20,690 nucleotides of DNA. It comes from UBA2705 sp963977125. Lineage in GTDB: Bacteria > Pseudomonadota > Alphaproteobacteria > Micavibrionales > Micavibrionaceae. The notes under the pieces were generated by a model. The model made no database searches and was not told where the DNA came from. It was given only the letters and a program-made list of their open reading frames with translations. This document shows positions 1 to 7,204 of the stretch, piece after piece. The translations under genes were made by a program, and so were the position numbers. Each line of letters opens with the position of its first letter. Position 1 is the first letter of the stretch. The DNA is taken from the NCBI GenBank assembly GCA_963977125.1, contig CAXBNJ010000015.1, forward strand, positions 1 to 20,690. Reading direction: 5' to 3'.

Positions 1-359
1 AAAGCGCGGATAATAATCCATGCGAATAATAAATTAGAGGCTAAAACAAGCAAAGCGCTGCTAAAGGGCGGCGGATCAAACAAGGCCACTTGTGAGACCA
101 TAACCAACATAACCACCGCGACCACTTGTAAGATCAGCTCCGCAATACGGCCAATGGCTGTTTCAACAGGTTGTGGCCAGTCAATATGTTCAAGCGATTG
201 CAATAAAAGCGGACGCAGCCATTTACGAACCAACCACCCGACAAACAAAGCAAAGACAATAACGCCCGCTTGTATCCAAGTATCGGTCACAAATAAGCTG
301 TTATATACTGTTGACGCAATGTCACTAAAGCGAGCCAGTTTAAGCGTAAGAAAATCCAT
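1..359 (-). CDS. MscS-like mechanosensitive channel, N-terminal part (partial)
   Basis: This reading frame runs open from an ATG at 359 to the window edge, so only about the first 119 residues are seen. It starts MDFLTLKLARFSDIAS and has three hydrophobic stretches, at about residues 28-45 (ending GWLVRKWLR), 73-92 and 99-119. A very strong purine run (GGGGG, complement of 361-367) sits just upstream of the ATG and supports this start. The pattern of an N-terminal periplasmic or short cytosolic segment followed by helices ending in basic residues resembles the membrane part of large alphaproteobacterial small-conductance (MscS) channels, which release solutes on hypo-osmotic shock. The diagnostic pore and beta domains lie outside the window, so another multi-pass membrane protein remains possible. 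It is 32 bases behind the gene at 392-919 on the same strand and probably shares its transcript. Confidence 0.55.
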   Translation of the reverse strand, partial: MDFLTLKLARFSDIASTVYNSLFVTDTWIQAGVIVFALFVGWLVRKWLRPLLLQSLEHIDWPQPVETAIGRIAELILQVVAVVMLVMVSQVALFDPPPFSSALLVLASNLLFAWIIIRA

Positions 360-391
360 ATATCCCCCAAGATATTTTTAAAACACACCGA

Positions 392-919
392 TTACATATT
401 AAGCGTTGGTGCGGATGGTTCGAATTGTGGTGCGCTGCGGCGCTCTGCGCTGAGTGTTTGTTGCATGGCGGGTGAAAACGCCACCAAAGCCGGCTGCGCA
501 TCGCCTAATATTGAATTTGCGCTTTCTTCGTTACCGACATCTTCACGATGTACGGCTTGTGCGAAATGGCAATTATGCAGAATATCTTGCAGACCTGACA
601 CATCACGACCGCCAGCCACATTACGCTGGTTTGCCGCGCTCATATGCTGCGCCATATGCAAGACGGGCATATTTAACGCTTCTTTGATTGTGCCGTTTTC
701 GATCAAGCCAATATGCGCGCGCACAAAATTCGTTAAGCTTTCTGCCGCTTCAGCGTGGACAGGAATATTTAATAAGAAATTCGGCGCGTCATGGCCAAAC
801 TCTAGATAAAACTGATGAACGCGCTCGTCATAGACCAGCGCTTTCAGTGGATGCGTCGGCGCGCTATCAAATAAAAAGCACATGCCCCCGCCATTTCGGA
901 AAAATAAATCTACGTTCAT
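392..919 (-). CDS. unrecognised 175-residue protein
   Basis: I do not recognise this family. The protein has no signal peptide or membrane segment. Residues 1-80 look like a compact alpha/beta domain (LKALVYDERVHQFYLEFGHD), and the C-terminal 50 residues are Ala/Ser/Pro/Gln-rich and probably disordered. The ATG at 919 has no clear ribosome binding site. An alternative ATG at 883 (residue 13) is preceded by a GGCGGGGG run that also encodes the glycines before it, so the true protein may be 163 residues. It lies upstream of the MscS-like gene on the same strand. A weak resemblance of its first 65 residues to the protein at 7259-7555 (NV-[ED]-[VL] start, a GG pair, a Y..R...F.L core) hints at one small family, but the alignment is marginal. 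Confidence 0.65.
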   Translation of the reverse strand: MNVDLFFRNGGGMCFLFDSAPTHPLKALVYDERVHQFYLEFGHDAPNFLLNIPVHAEAAESLTNFVRAHIGLIENGTIKEALNMPVLHMAQHMSAANQRNVAGGRDVSGLQDILHNCHFAQAVHREDVGNEESANSILGDAQPALVAFSPAMQQTLSAERRSAPQFEPSAPTLNM

Positions 920-978
920 AATGACAGGGAGTATAGCGCTTAAACATAAGAAATCAATACAAGAACATCACACATGCA

Positions 979-1006
979 TTGACTCCCTATGATAAATATC
1001 TATTTT
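979..1006 (+). promoter_or_regulatory. possible sigma-70 promoter upstream of uvrA
   Basis: TTGACT at 979-984 is separated by 16 bases from TATTTT at 1001-1006. The -35 matches 5 of 6 and the -10 matches 4 of 6 consensus bases. A competing pair is TTGCAT (1005-1010) with TATAAA (1026-1031) at a short 15-base spacing, which would place the LexA box just after the -10. Which of the two is used cannot be decided from sequence. Confidence 0.35.
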
Positions 1007-1033
1007 GCATTTTACACACGAATCATATAAAAA

Positions 1034-1048
1034 GAACAAACATAGAAC
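1034..1048 (+). promoter_or_regulatory. LexA (SOS) box of uvrA
   Basis: GAAC at 1034-1037 and GAAC at 1045-1048 are separated by exactly seven bases. This is the complement of the GTTC-N7-GTTC direct repeat that alphaproteobacterial LexA binds. It sits 74 bases before the uvrA start, in the promoter region, as expected for a repressor site. UvrA is a known SOS gene in this class, which makes chance occurrence less likely. Confidence 0.75.
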
Positions 1049-1122
1049 ATTAAGTCCTGTTCTGTTAAAATGTGGCTATCCACTAAGGTCACCCAATACG
1101 TTCATCCAACAGGAATATCTAA

Positions 1123-3966
1123 ATGCTGACTGAATTATCGATACAAGGCGCGCGCGAACATAATTTGAAGGATATATCCGTCACTATGCCGCGTGATAAA
1201 TTGATTGTGATTACAGGCCTATCAGGCTCTGGCAAATCATCCCTCGCTTTTGATACGATTTATGCCGAAGGTCAGCGCCGCTATGTTGAAAGTCTTTCCG
1301 CTTATGCGCGTCAGTTTTTGGAACTCATGCAAAAACCTGATGTTGACCAAATTGATGGCCTCTCCCCCGCCATCTCAATTGAACAAAAAACCACATCAAA
1401 AAATCCACGCTCTACGGTTGGTACAGTCACTGAGATTTATGATTATATGCGCCTGCTTTGGGCGCGGGTTGGCGTGCCGTATTCGCCGGCTACGGGCAAA
1501 CCGATTGAAAGCCAAAGCGCCTCGCAAATGGTTGACCGTATCATGATGATGGATGAAGGGACAAAACTTTATATCCTCGCGCCGATTGTCCGCGGGCGCA
1601 AAGGTGAGTACCGCAAAGAATTACAAGATTTTGGCCGCCAAGGTTTCCAGCGCGTGCGCATTGATGGCGAATTTTATGAAATGGATGATTTGCCAACCCT
1701 GAATAAAAAAATCAAACATAATATTGATATCGTGATTGATCGCCTTGTCCTTAAAGCCGATATGGGCAACCGCCTTGCGGATTCTGTTGAGACAGGTCTG
1801 CGCATTAGTGACGGGCTATTAATGGCCTTTGATGCCAAGACCGAAAAAGAAACCCTATTTAGCGAAAAATTCGCCTGCCCGATATCAGGCTTCACAATAG
1901 CGGAAATAGAGCCGCGCATGTTTTCCTTTAACAGCCCCCATGGCGCATGCCCGCAATGTGATGGCCTTGGCCTTGATACGCGTTTCGACCCTGACCTTGT
2001 TGTCCCTGACCATAGCAAGAGCCTTAAAGACGGCGCTGTAGCGCCATGGTCGAAAAGCTTTGCGCCATATTACATGCAAGCCTTAGAAACCGTCGTCAAA
2101 CATTTTGGCCATGACATGAAAACCCCATGGCGTGATTTGCCCGAAGAAGTGCAAGACGCACTTTTACACGGCACAAAATTTCCACTGACGTTCGTCTATA
2201 AAGATAAAAGCCGTGAGTTCAGCTCGACCAAGCCCTTTGAAGGGGTGATTACATCGCTGCGCCGCCGCCTAATTGAAACCGATAGCGCCAGTGTCCGTGA
2301 TGAGCTTGCCAATTACCAAAGTGCTTCCCCGTGTAAAGCCTGTGACGGCTACCGCCTGAAAGAAGAAACCCGCGCGATTAAAATTAATGGCAAGCATATT
2401 GGCGAAGTCACCGCCCTATCGATCGAAAATGCCCATATCTGGTTTGAAGACTTGCCTAATCATTTAAGCAAACAGCAGCAAGAAATCGCCTATCGCATCC
2501 TCAAAGAAATTGTGGAGCGCCTAAGCTTTCTGCGTAATGTCGGGCTTGATTATCTGACTTTAGCGCGTAAATCAGGCACATTATCAGGCGGCGAAAGCCA
2601 GCGTATACGCCTTGCTTCACAAATCGGCTCTGGCCTAACAGGCGTCCTTTACGTCCTTGATGAACCGTCCATTGGTTTGCATCAGCGTGATAATAACCGT
2701 TTGCTTGAAACCCTCACGCGCTTGCGTAACCTTGGCAATACGGTGATTGTGGTCGAACATGATGAAGACGCCATTCGCAGTGCTGACCATGTCATTGATA
2801 TGGGCCCTGGCGCGGGCATTCATGGCGGCATGGTCGTCGCTGAGGGCACGCCAGCTGAGATCATTGCCAATAAAGACAGTATTACCGGCCAATATTTAAG
2901 TGGTACCCGAAAAATAGACGTGCCAACCAAACGCCGCAGCGCCAAAACAGAGACCCTAAAAGGCAAAAAGAAAAAGCTCAGCATCGATATTATCGGCGCG
3001 CGCGGTAATAACCTTAAAGACGTAAATGTCAGCTATCCGCTTGGTATATTCACTTGCGTCACGGGCGTATCAGGATCAGGTAAATCGACCTTAACCTTGG
3101 AAACATTATATAAGGCCGCCGCCCGTCAGCTCAACCGAGCCAAAGACATGCCCGCCCCGCATGATGAAATTAAAGGCCTTGAGCATCTCGACAAAATCAT
3201 TGATATCGACCAAGGGCCGATTGGCCGCACGCCGCGCTCTAACCCCGCTACCTACACAGGGACATTTGGCCCTATTCGTGATTGGTTTGCGGGTCTGCCT
3301 GAATCCAAAGCGCGCGGTTATACCGCAGGGCGTTTTTCATTCAATGTTAAAGGCGGACGCTGTGAGAATTGCCAAGGCGATGGCATGATTAAAATTGAAA
3401 TGCATTTCCTGCCTGATGTTTATGTCACTTGCGAGCATTGCCACGGCAAGCGTTACAACCGCGAAACATTGGAAGTCAAATATAAAGGCCAGTCTATATC
3501 CGACGTGCTTGATATGTCGATTGAAGAATCGGCTGATTTCTTTGCCGCTGTGCCGACCATATACGGCAAGCTTGAAACCTTAAAAAGCGTTGGTCTTGGC
3601 TATATTAAACTCGGTCAGCCGGCCACCACCCTATCAGGCGGCGAAGCGCAGCGTGTGAAGCTCTCTAAAGAGCTTGCCAAGCGCGCCACGGGCAAAACCC
3701 TGTATATTCTTGATGAGCCGACCACAGGGCTGCATTTTGAAGATGTCCGCAAATTACTCGAAGTCCTGCACCGCCTTGTTGATCATGGCAATACGGTGAT
3801 CGTCATCGAACATAATCTCGATGTCATTAAAACCGCTGATCACGTCATTGATATTGGCCCTGAAGGCGGCGATAAAGGCGGCATGGTCGTCAGCTATGGC
3901 ACGCCAGAAAAGGTTGCACAATGCCCCGAGAGTTATACGGGACAGTTCTTAAAAGACATGTTATAA
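1123..3966 (+). CDS. uvrA: UvrA, excinuclease ABC subunit A
   Basis: UvrA is the DNA-damage recognition ATPase of nucleotide excision repair. It dimerises, binds UvrB and loads it on lesions. The 947 residues are full length. Both ABC modules are complete: Walker A GLSGSGKSS at 32-40 and TGVSGSGKS at 647-655, signatures LSGGESQRI at 487-495 and LSGGEAQRV at 837-845, and Walker B with DEP at 513-515 and 864-866. The C-terminal zinc module is intact (C747, C750, C770, C773). The first zinc site has only C252, C276 and C279, with Ser at position 254, and residues 119-126 read PYSPATGK where many bacteria have a cysteine. Both are common in alphaproteobacterial UvrA. The ATG at 1123 follows AGGAAT by a normal distance. 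Control by LexA is indicated by the box at 1034-1048. Confidence 0.98.
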   Translation: MLTELSIQGAREHNLKDISVTMPRDKLIVITGLSGSGKSSLAFDTIYAEGQRRYVESLSAYARQFLELMQKPDVDQIDGLSPAISIEQKTTSKNPRSTVGTVTEIYDYMRLLWARVGVPYSPATGKPIESQSASQMVDRIMMMDEGTKLYILAPIVRGRKGEYRKELQDFGRQGFQRVRIDGEFYEMDDLPTLNKKIKHNIDIVIDRLVLKADMGNRLADSVETGLRISDGLLMAFDAKTEKETLFSEKFACPISGFTIAEIEPRMFSFNSPHGACPQCDGLGLDTRFDPDLVVPDHSKSLKDGAVAPWSKSFAPYYMQALETVVKHFGHDMKTPWRDLPEEVQDALLHGTKFPLTFVYKDKSREFSSTKPFEGVITSLRRRLIETDSASVRDELANYQSASPCKACDGYRLKEETRAIKINGKHIGEVTALSIENAHIWFEDLPNHLSKQQQEIAYRILKEIVERLSFLRNVGLDYLTLARKSGTLSGGESQRIRLASQIGSGLTGVLYVLDEPSIGLHQRDNNRLLETLTRLRNLGNTVIVVEHDEDAIRSADHVIDMGPGAGIHGGMVVAEGTPAEIIANKDSITGQYLSGTRKIDVPTKRRSAKTETLKGKKKKLSIDIIGARGNNLKDVNVSYPLGIFTCVTGVSGSGKSTLTLETLYKAAARQLNRAKDMPAPHDEIKGLEHLDKIIDIDQGPIGRTPRSNPATYTGTFGPIRDWFAGLPESKARGYTAGRFSFNVKGGRCENCQGDGMIKIEMHFLPDVYVTCEHCHGKRYNRETLEVKYKGQSISDVLDMSIEESADFFAAVPTIYGKLETLKSVGLGYIKLGQPATTLSGGEAQRVKLSKELAKRATGKTLYILDEPTTGLHFEDVRKLLEVLHRLVDHGNTVIVIEHNLDVIKTADHVIDIGPEGGDKGGMVVSYGTPEKVAQCPESYTGQFLKDML

Positions 3967-4017
3967 GGAAGATGTCGGTAAAAAGTCCTTCTATCAAGAA
4001 ATAGAAACACCACCATC

Positions 4018-4311
4018 ATGTCATTAGTCTTAAACCACGCCACGCGAAAATATCGCCGCTTATATTTTGTTATAGGCTGTGTCATGAGCTGCGCGGCGCT
4101 GTCCGTCTATGCCCTTGCATGGGTGCCTGTGACCTACGGCCTAGAAAACCACATCGCCGCCCTTATCCTGACAACCGCGAGCAATTACTTCCTATTCAAA
4201 GCCTGCCTAGAACTCTCCAGCCGCTGGAAGACCAGCATTATCAGCGTAACACTGGTAACCAATTGTATTGTGATGGGGCATTTATTGGTAGCGGCTTTGG
4301 GGTATTTGTAG
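4018..4311 (+). CDS. small three-helix membrane protein, unknown
   Basis: The 97-residue product has three predicted membrane helices at about 15-36, 46-62 and 73-95, with a basic N-terminus (RKYRRLY) that would stay in the cytosol. No family or catalytic motif is visible. It begins 51 bases after uvrA on the same strand with no terminator between them, so it may be read from the uvrA transcript. A ribosome binding site is not obvious: the nearest purine run, AAGGAAGA at 3966-3973, is too far away. This lowers confidence that the ATG at 4018 is used; ATG at 4084 would remove the first helix. Confidence 0.5.
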   Translation: MSLVLNHATRKYRRLYFVIGCVMSCAALSVYALAWVPVTYGLENHIAALILTTASNYFLFKACLELSSRWKTSIISVTLVTNCIVMGHLLVAALGYL

Positions 4312-4322
4312 AGAAATTCTCT

Positions 4323-4352
4323 TTGACAGCGCCAAACAAATTATTATACAAT
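4323..4352 (+). promoter_or_regulatory. strong sigma-70 promoter for candidate small RNA
   Basis: TTGACA (4323-4328) is a perfect -35. It is followed after 18 bases by TACAAT (4347-4352), 5 of 6 to consensus. No protein start with a ribosome binding site follows; instead a folded segment ending in a T-run follows within about 85 bases. Predicted start is near 4359. Confidence 0.65.
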
Positions 4353-4358
4353 AATGAT

Positions 4359-4438
4359 ACAAAGTGCCCTTGACTACCTAACGGCTCCGTATGGAGTTCT
4401 AGCTTCTATCTGAGGCAAGGTGTCAGGGGCTTTTTTTT
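4359..4438 (+). ncRNA. candidate small structured RNA with intrinsic terminator
   Basis: Starting about 7 bases after the TACAAT box, an approximately 80-base transcript would fold as a three-way junction. A 9-pair closing stem joins 4366-4374 (GCCCTTGAC) to 4422-4430 (GTCAGGGGC) with one G-U pair. Hairpin one is CTCC 4385-4388 with GGAG 4393-4396, extendable by two G-U pairs. Hairpin two is GCTTC 4402-4406 with GAGGC 4412-4416. Eight T follow directly at 4431-4438, so the closing stem doubles as the terminator. I find no match to 4.5S, 6S or a known riboswitch pattern. It meets the DUF3800 gene tail to tail: the T-run overlaps that gene's stop codon. Confidence 0.5.
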
Positions 4439-5060
4439 ATTCAAATTCCCAAATATTATTAATTCTCTGACCTAATAACTTCACATAAATGTCAGACTCC
4501 AACTTATCTGCTCGGTTGTAACTATAAGCAATGGCACTACAGCACATATCGGCTAATTGTATTAAAAAATCATTTTTTGAATTAACGAATTTTAGCTTAC
4601 TCACCATGCCATCTTGGCCTTGGCGGAGATAGGCCTGAAGTTCACGTTTAAAAACTTTGCTTTTTCTACCGTCAATTTTCACCTTAGCTTCTTTTATGGG
4701 GTTCTTTGCTAAAAGCTGCTTCAGGATAAAGTTATAAAAATTCTTTGTATTGCTTCTAAGGTGAGGGCTATAAATTTTATTTTTATCGATAACGAGAGCA
4801 TAAACTTCAAAAACACATTTATGTTTATTCAAGCTCCGAAAAAAGGCGTGTCTTATTTTGTGAGAACATTGAGAAAAATGAAATTCCGGTTTATGTTTTA
4901 TTTCAGACTTCACTTGCAACAGAACAGATGATGTCTGCTCTGCCGTTGGATAACGTCCATCACCATCATTATCGTTAAAAACAACCATGGTCATGACAAA
5001 ATATCTGGAAGAGCCTTCCTTAAATCCTGTATCACCACTTTCATCTATAAAAACGAACAT
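4437..5060 (-). CDS. DUF3800 family protein
   Basis: The N-terminus MFVFIDESGDTGF and the C-terminal LADMCCSAIAYSYNR are the hallmark ends of DUF3800, an RNase H-like fold family often carried on mobile or defence-associated DNA; biochemical function is not established. Acidic residues fitting a metal site are visible: D and E in IDESGD, D in KVKIDGRK, and D in LADMC. The product is about 207 residues, normal for the family. The ATG at 5060 is chosen. A TTG at 5072 would add four residues, and neither has a good ribosome binding site. The gene is visibly richer in AAA, TTT and AAT than its neighbours, which suggests acquisition by transfer. A 6-pair inverted repeat lies in its leader at 5089-5109. 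Confidence 0.8.
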   Translation of the reverse strand: MFVFIDESGDTGFKEGSSRYFVMTMVVFNDNDGDGRYPTAEQTSSVLLQVKSEIKHKPEFHFSQCSHKIRHAFFRSLNKHKCVFEVYALVIDKNKIYSPHLRSNTKNFYNFILKQLLAKNPIKEAKVKIDGRKSKVFKRELQAYLRQGQDGMVSKLKFVNSKNDFLIQLADMCCSAIAYSYNRADKLESDIYVKLLGQRINNIWEFE

Positions 5061-5088
5061 TATACCAACCAAATCAGGGTCTCATTAG

Positions 5089-5109
5089 CATCGCATAGAC
5101 CACGCGATG
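5089..5109 (-). promoter_or_regulatory. inverted repeat in DUF3800 gene leader
   Basis: CATCGC (5089-5094) and GCGATG (5104-5109) form a perfect 6-pair inverted repeat with a 9-base spacer, 29 bases before the ATG. It could be an operator or an mRNA hairpin; nothing decides between them. Confidence 0.3.
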
Positions 5110-5278
5110 AATCCTTAATATGACTAAAAAACCTCTCGCAAAACGATTAAGATAACTATAACTTCTATTAACAATGACACAAAGGAAAACAAGCACTTAA
5201 AAGGGAGATAACCACAACATAGGGTTGTTCTAAAACACAAGATAAGCCGCACACAATACAACCCATAAATAGACAATC

Positions 5279-5324
5279 CATAAAAAACGCCCCAAAGGGC
5301 GTTTTACTTATATCTAAAGAAACA
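5279..5324. repeat. copy A of duplicated tRNA-Gly 3' flank/terminator segment
   Basis: This 46-base segment matches 6968-7014 in the same orientation, with two substitutions and one length change in the A-run. It contains the nhaA terminator. The other copy begins one base beyond the CCA end of tRNA-Gly, so copy A looks like a duplicated tRNA downstream region placed after nhaA. No tRNA remnant is seen next to copy A. Confidence 0.8.
5282..5305 (-). terminator. intrinsic terminator after nhaA
   Basis: On the minus strand, AAAACGCCCTTTGGGGCGTTTTTT forms a GC-rich stem followed by six T, 48 bases after the nhaA stop. The flanking A and T runs make it able to work in both directions. It separates nhaA from the DUF3800 gene on the same strand. 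Confidence 0.85.
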
Positions 5325-5352
5325 GAACACAAACTAAACACCGCACCCAGCG

Positions 5353-6765
5353 TCACGCCGCACAAGCAACCCGCTTACCCCGAAAATAAAGCCAGAGCAA
5401 GCCAAAGACGGCTGAGGCTAATGAGGAGAGCAGAATCGCGAGTTTTACGGGTTCGATCAGTTCAGGCATTTGCGCGAAGCCTAGATCTGCGATTAACAAA
5501 GACATGGTGAAGCCCATGCCGGCCAATAGCCCTGCCCCGATTATATCAGCGAAATTCATGCCTTTGGGCATGGTACCGAGTTTGCAGCGCAGTGCGATAA
5601 AGCAAAATAGCGCAATCCCCACAGGCTTGCCGACTACTAAGCCCAGAATAACGCCCCAAACGACAGATGAGTTGGTAAATGCGCCAAGGCTCTCCGTTGA
5701 GAGCATTACGCCTGCATTAAACAATGCAAAAATGGGTAAGACCAACAGGCCGATAGGCGTTTTAAGCTCGCCTTCCCAGCGTTGCAGCGGCGTTGAAGCG
5801 CGCTCTGCGACTTTTTGAACATCAACAACAAGGTCGTGCTGATCTTGATGCTCTAATATGCCGCGCTCTTCTGTTTGTTTCTTTTCAAAGCGAGAAACCA
5901 GCGCCTTAATGCGCATTTTAAAATACTCTTCTTTGACTTTTGGGCGCGCAGGGATGGCAAAAGCGACCAAAATACCCGCGACAGTGCCGTGAATGCCTGA
6001 ATCATGCACGAAATACCACAGAACCGCGCCTAATACGGCATAAAACCACGGTTTTCTAATGCCTATGACATTAAAGCAAACCAATACCGCAAAAGCCGCC
6101 GCCGCCCAAAGCAGCGGTATAACGCTAATCGCTTGCGTATAGAATAGCGCAATAACAATAATCGCGCCAAGGTCATCAAAAATAGCTAAAGCGACCAGAA
6201 AAACAGCAATAGAGGGGGAAACACGCTTGGCCAGTAAAGCCAGTGCCCCAAGCGCAAAGGCCGTATCGGTCGCCATCGGAATAGCCCAGCCAATTTGCGC
6301 AGGGTCGCCCATATTCATAAGAAAATATATACCGGCGGGCACAATCATGCCCCCTGCCGCGGCGCTCAGCACAAGAACCATTTGCTGGACATTGCGTAAT
6401 TCGCCGGCCAGTACCTCGCGTTTAAGCTCTAAGCCAATATGAAAGAAGAACAGCGCCATTAGGCCGCTATTGATCCATTCATGCAAATGCATATCCAGTG
6501 CCCAACCATTCGCATGAAAGCCAACAGGAATAGCGGCGAGGAAATGAATAATCTCATGCCAAGGTGAATTCGCAATAATCATCGCAAGCAAAGCGGTCAC
6601 GCCGAGCAAAATCCCTGTTGAGGCTTGGTTTTTAATAAACACATCAAACGGGGAAAGGATGCGCTCCACATGTTCTTCAACAATAGTTTTAGGGGATTCT
6701 GGGTCTGTTTTATCAGTAAAGGACATGGATGCTTTCAGTTTTGTTGGGTGCAGATTCGTTATCAA
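5353..6765 (-). CDS. nhaA: NhaA Na+/H+ antiporter
   Basis: NhaA is an inner-membrane antiporter that exports Na+ (or Li+) in exchange for protons in pH and salt homeostasis. Family landmarks are GLELKREVLAGEL near residue 111, MATDTAFALG near 164 (Thr-Asp of the unwound helix crossing), the ion-binding pair D197-D198 in AIFDDLGA, and GKPVGIALFCFIALR near the C-terminus. The body has the usual hydrophobic helices; length (470) exceeds the E. coli protein, partly through an approximately 50-residue charged cytosolic insertion around 290-340. TTG at 6765 is preceded by GAGAGG (complement of 6777-6782), whereas ATG at 6726 (MSFTDKTDPES) has no such site; I keep TTG but the shorter form is possible. 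It has its own promoter (6848-6876) and terminator. Confidence 0.95.
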   Translation of the reverse strand: MITNLHPTKLKASMSFTDKTDPESPKTIVEEHVERILSPFDVFIKNQASTGILLGVTALLAMIIANSPWHEIIHFLAAIPVGFHANGWALDMHLHEWINSGLMALFFFHIGLELKREVLAGELRNVQQMVLVLSAAAGGMIVPAGIYFLMNMGDPAQIGWAIPMATDTAFALGALALLAKRVSPSIAVFLVALAIFDDLGAIIVIALFYTQAISVIPLLWAAAAFAVLVCFNVIGIRKPWFYAVLGAVLWYFVHDSGIHGTVAGILVAFAIPARPKVKEEYFKMRIKALVSRFEKKQTEERGILEHQDQHDLVVDVQKVAERASTPLQRWEGELKTPIGLLVLPIFALFNAGVMLSTESLGAFTNSSVVWGVILGLVVGKPVGIALFCFIALRCKLGTMPKGMNFADIIGAGLLAGMGFTMSLLIADLGFAQMPELIEPVKLAILLSSLASAVFGLLWLYFRGKRVACAA

Positions 6766-6780
6766 TTATTTTATCACCTC

Positions 6781-6808
6781 TCAAAGCTCGTCTAGATATA
6801 GGCTTTGA
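6781..6808 (-). promoter_or_regulatory. leader hairpin abutting the nhaA ribosome binding site
   Basis: On the minus strand TCAAAGC (complement of 6802-6808) pairs with GCTTTGA (complement of 6781-6787), with a 14-base loop. The second arm runs directly into the GAGGTG ribosome binding region at 6775-6780. Such a hairpin could influence initiation. I could not match it to a described nhaA-associated riboswitch. Confidence 0.4.
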
Positions 6809-6847
6809 AAGTTCTGATAAGGCATTACAATGTATTGCTATGAAATG

Positions 6848-6876
6848 ACTATATGAATCGTATGAGCTTAAGTCAA
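6848..6876 (-). promoter_or_regulatory. nhaA promoter
   Basis: On the minus strand TTGACT (complement of 6871-6876) and TATAGT (complement of 6848-6853) are separated by 17 bases, close to the sigma-70 consensus. Transcription would start near 6841 and give an approximately 75-base leader. A perfect inverted repeat, AGCTTAA (6865-6871) with TTAAGCT (6885-6891), straddles the -35 and could be an operator. Confidence 0.65.
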
Positions 6877-6967
6877 GTCAGGCTTTAAGCTTGGTGCAGG
6901 CTGTGGCGAAAGCTCTAGTGAAGCGATCCAAGGAAACAGACACGGAAACATATTAGGGAAAAGCAGG

Positions 6968-7014
6968 CATAAAAAAACGCCCCGAAGGGCGTTTTACTTA
7001 TATCCAAAGAAACA
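6968..7014. repeat. copy B of duplicated tRNA-Gly 3' flank/terminator segment
   Basis: This is the partner of 5279-5324. In the direction of tRNA transcription it begins one base after the base following the CCA end and runs through the tRNA terminator. Confidence 0.8.
6971..6995 (-). terminator. intrinsic terminator of tRNA-Gly
   Basis: On the minus strand ACGCCCTTCGGGGCGT forms a stem with a TTC-type loop, followed by seven T, about 21 bases after the tRNA 3' end. Confidence 0.88.
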
Positions 7015-7015
7015 A

Positions 7016-7090
7016 TGGAGCGAGTGAAGAGATTCGAACTCTCGACCCTAACCTTGGCAAGGTTATGCTCTACCCCTGAGCTACACTCGC
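7016..7090 (-). tRNA. tRNA-Gly (GCC)
   Basis: The minus strand gives a 75-base cloverleaf. The acceptor GCGAGTG pairs with CACTCGC, then discriminator T and encoded CCA. The D arm reads GCTCAGGGGTAGAGC. The anticodon loop CTTGCCAAG has GCC at 7056-7058. The T arm has GAGAGTTCGAATCTC (TTCGAAT loop). It reads glycine GGC and GGU codons. Confidence 0.97.
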
Positions 7091-7134
7091 TTCTATGTTT
7101 CGACGCAATTCGTTATGCGTCTTGGGTAGAGCGG

Positions 7135-7162
7135 AATATAAATTTATTCTCAGTCTTTGCAA
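7135..7162 (-). promoter_or_regulatory. tRNA-Gly promoter
   Basis: On the minus strand TTGCAA (7157-7162) and TATATT (complement of 7135-7140) are 16 bases apart. The approximately 38-base precursor leader contains a 6-pair hairpin, GACGCA with TGCGTC (7102-7121), just before the mature 5' end. Confidence 0.55.
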
Positions 7163-7204
7163 GAGAAAAATTCACTTTTTTTGATTTTTTTTGAATAAAA
7201 TTCG

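Noticed and set aside
3966..3995. Possible terminator between uvrA and the 4018 gene (AAGGA ... TCCTT)
   Set aside because: Only five weak pairs and no T-run follow, so it is not called.
4366..4438. Bacterial SRP (4.5S) RNA
   Set aside because: The conserved SRP apical GGAA tetraloop and asymmetric loop sequences are missing, and the fold is a three-way junction, not a single long hairpin.
5222..5264. GGGTTGT / ACAACCC inverted repeat with a competing upstream ACAAC
   Set aside because: Could suggest alternative hairpins, but no promoter, gene start or T-run is linked to it; short repeats are expected in such AT-rich DNA.
5168..5365. 65-codon minus-strand ORF, hydrophobic and Cys-rich
   Set aside because: It runs through the nhaA terminator stem and overlaps the nhaA stop; it has no ribosome binding site and its composition is that of translated AT-rich intergenic DNA.
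6781..6891. Known nhaA-associated Li+/Na+ riboswitch
   Set aside because: Only two simple inverted repeats are visible, one of them inside the promoter; I could not recognise the conserved core of any described class, so it is reported only as an unassigned hairpin.
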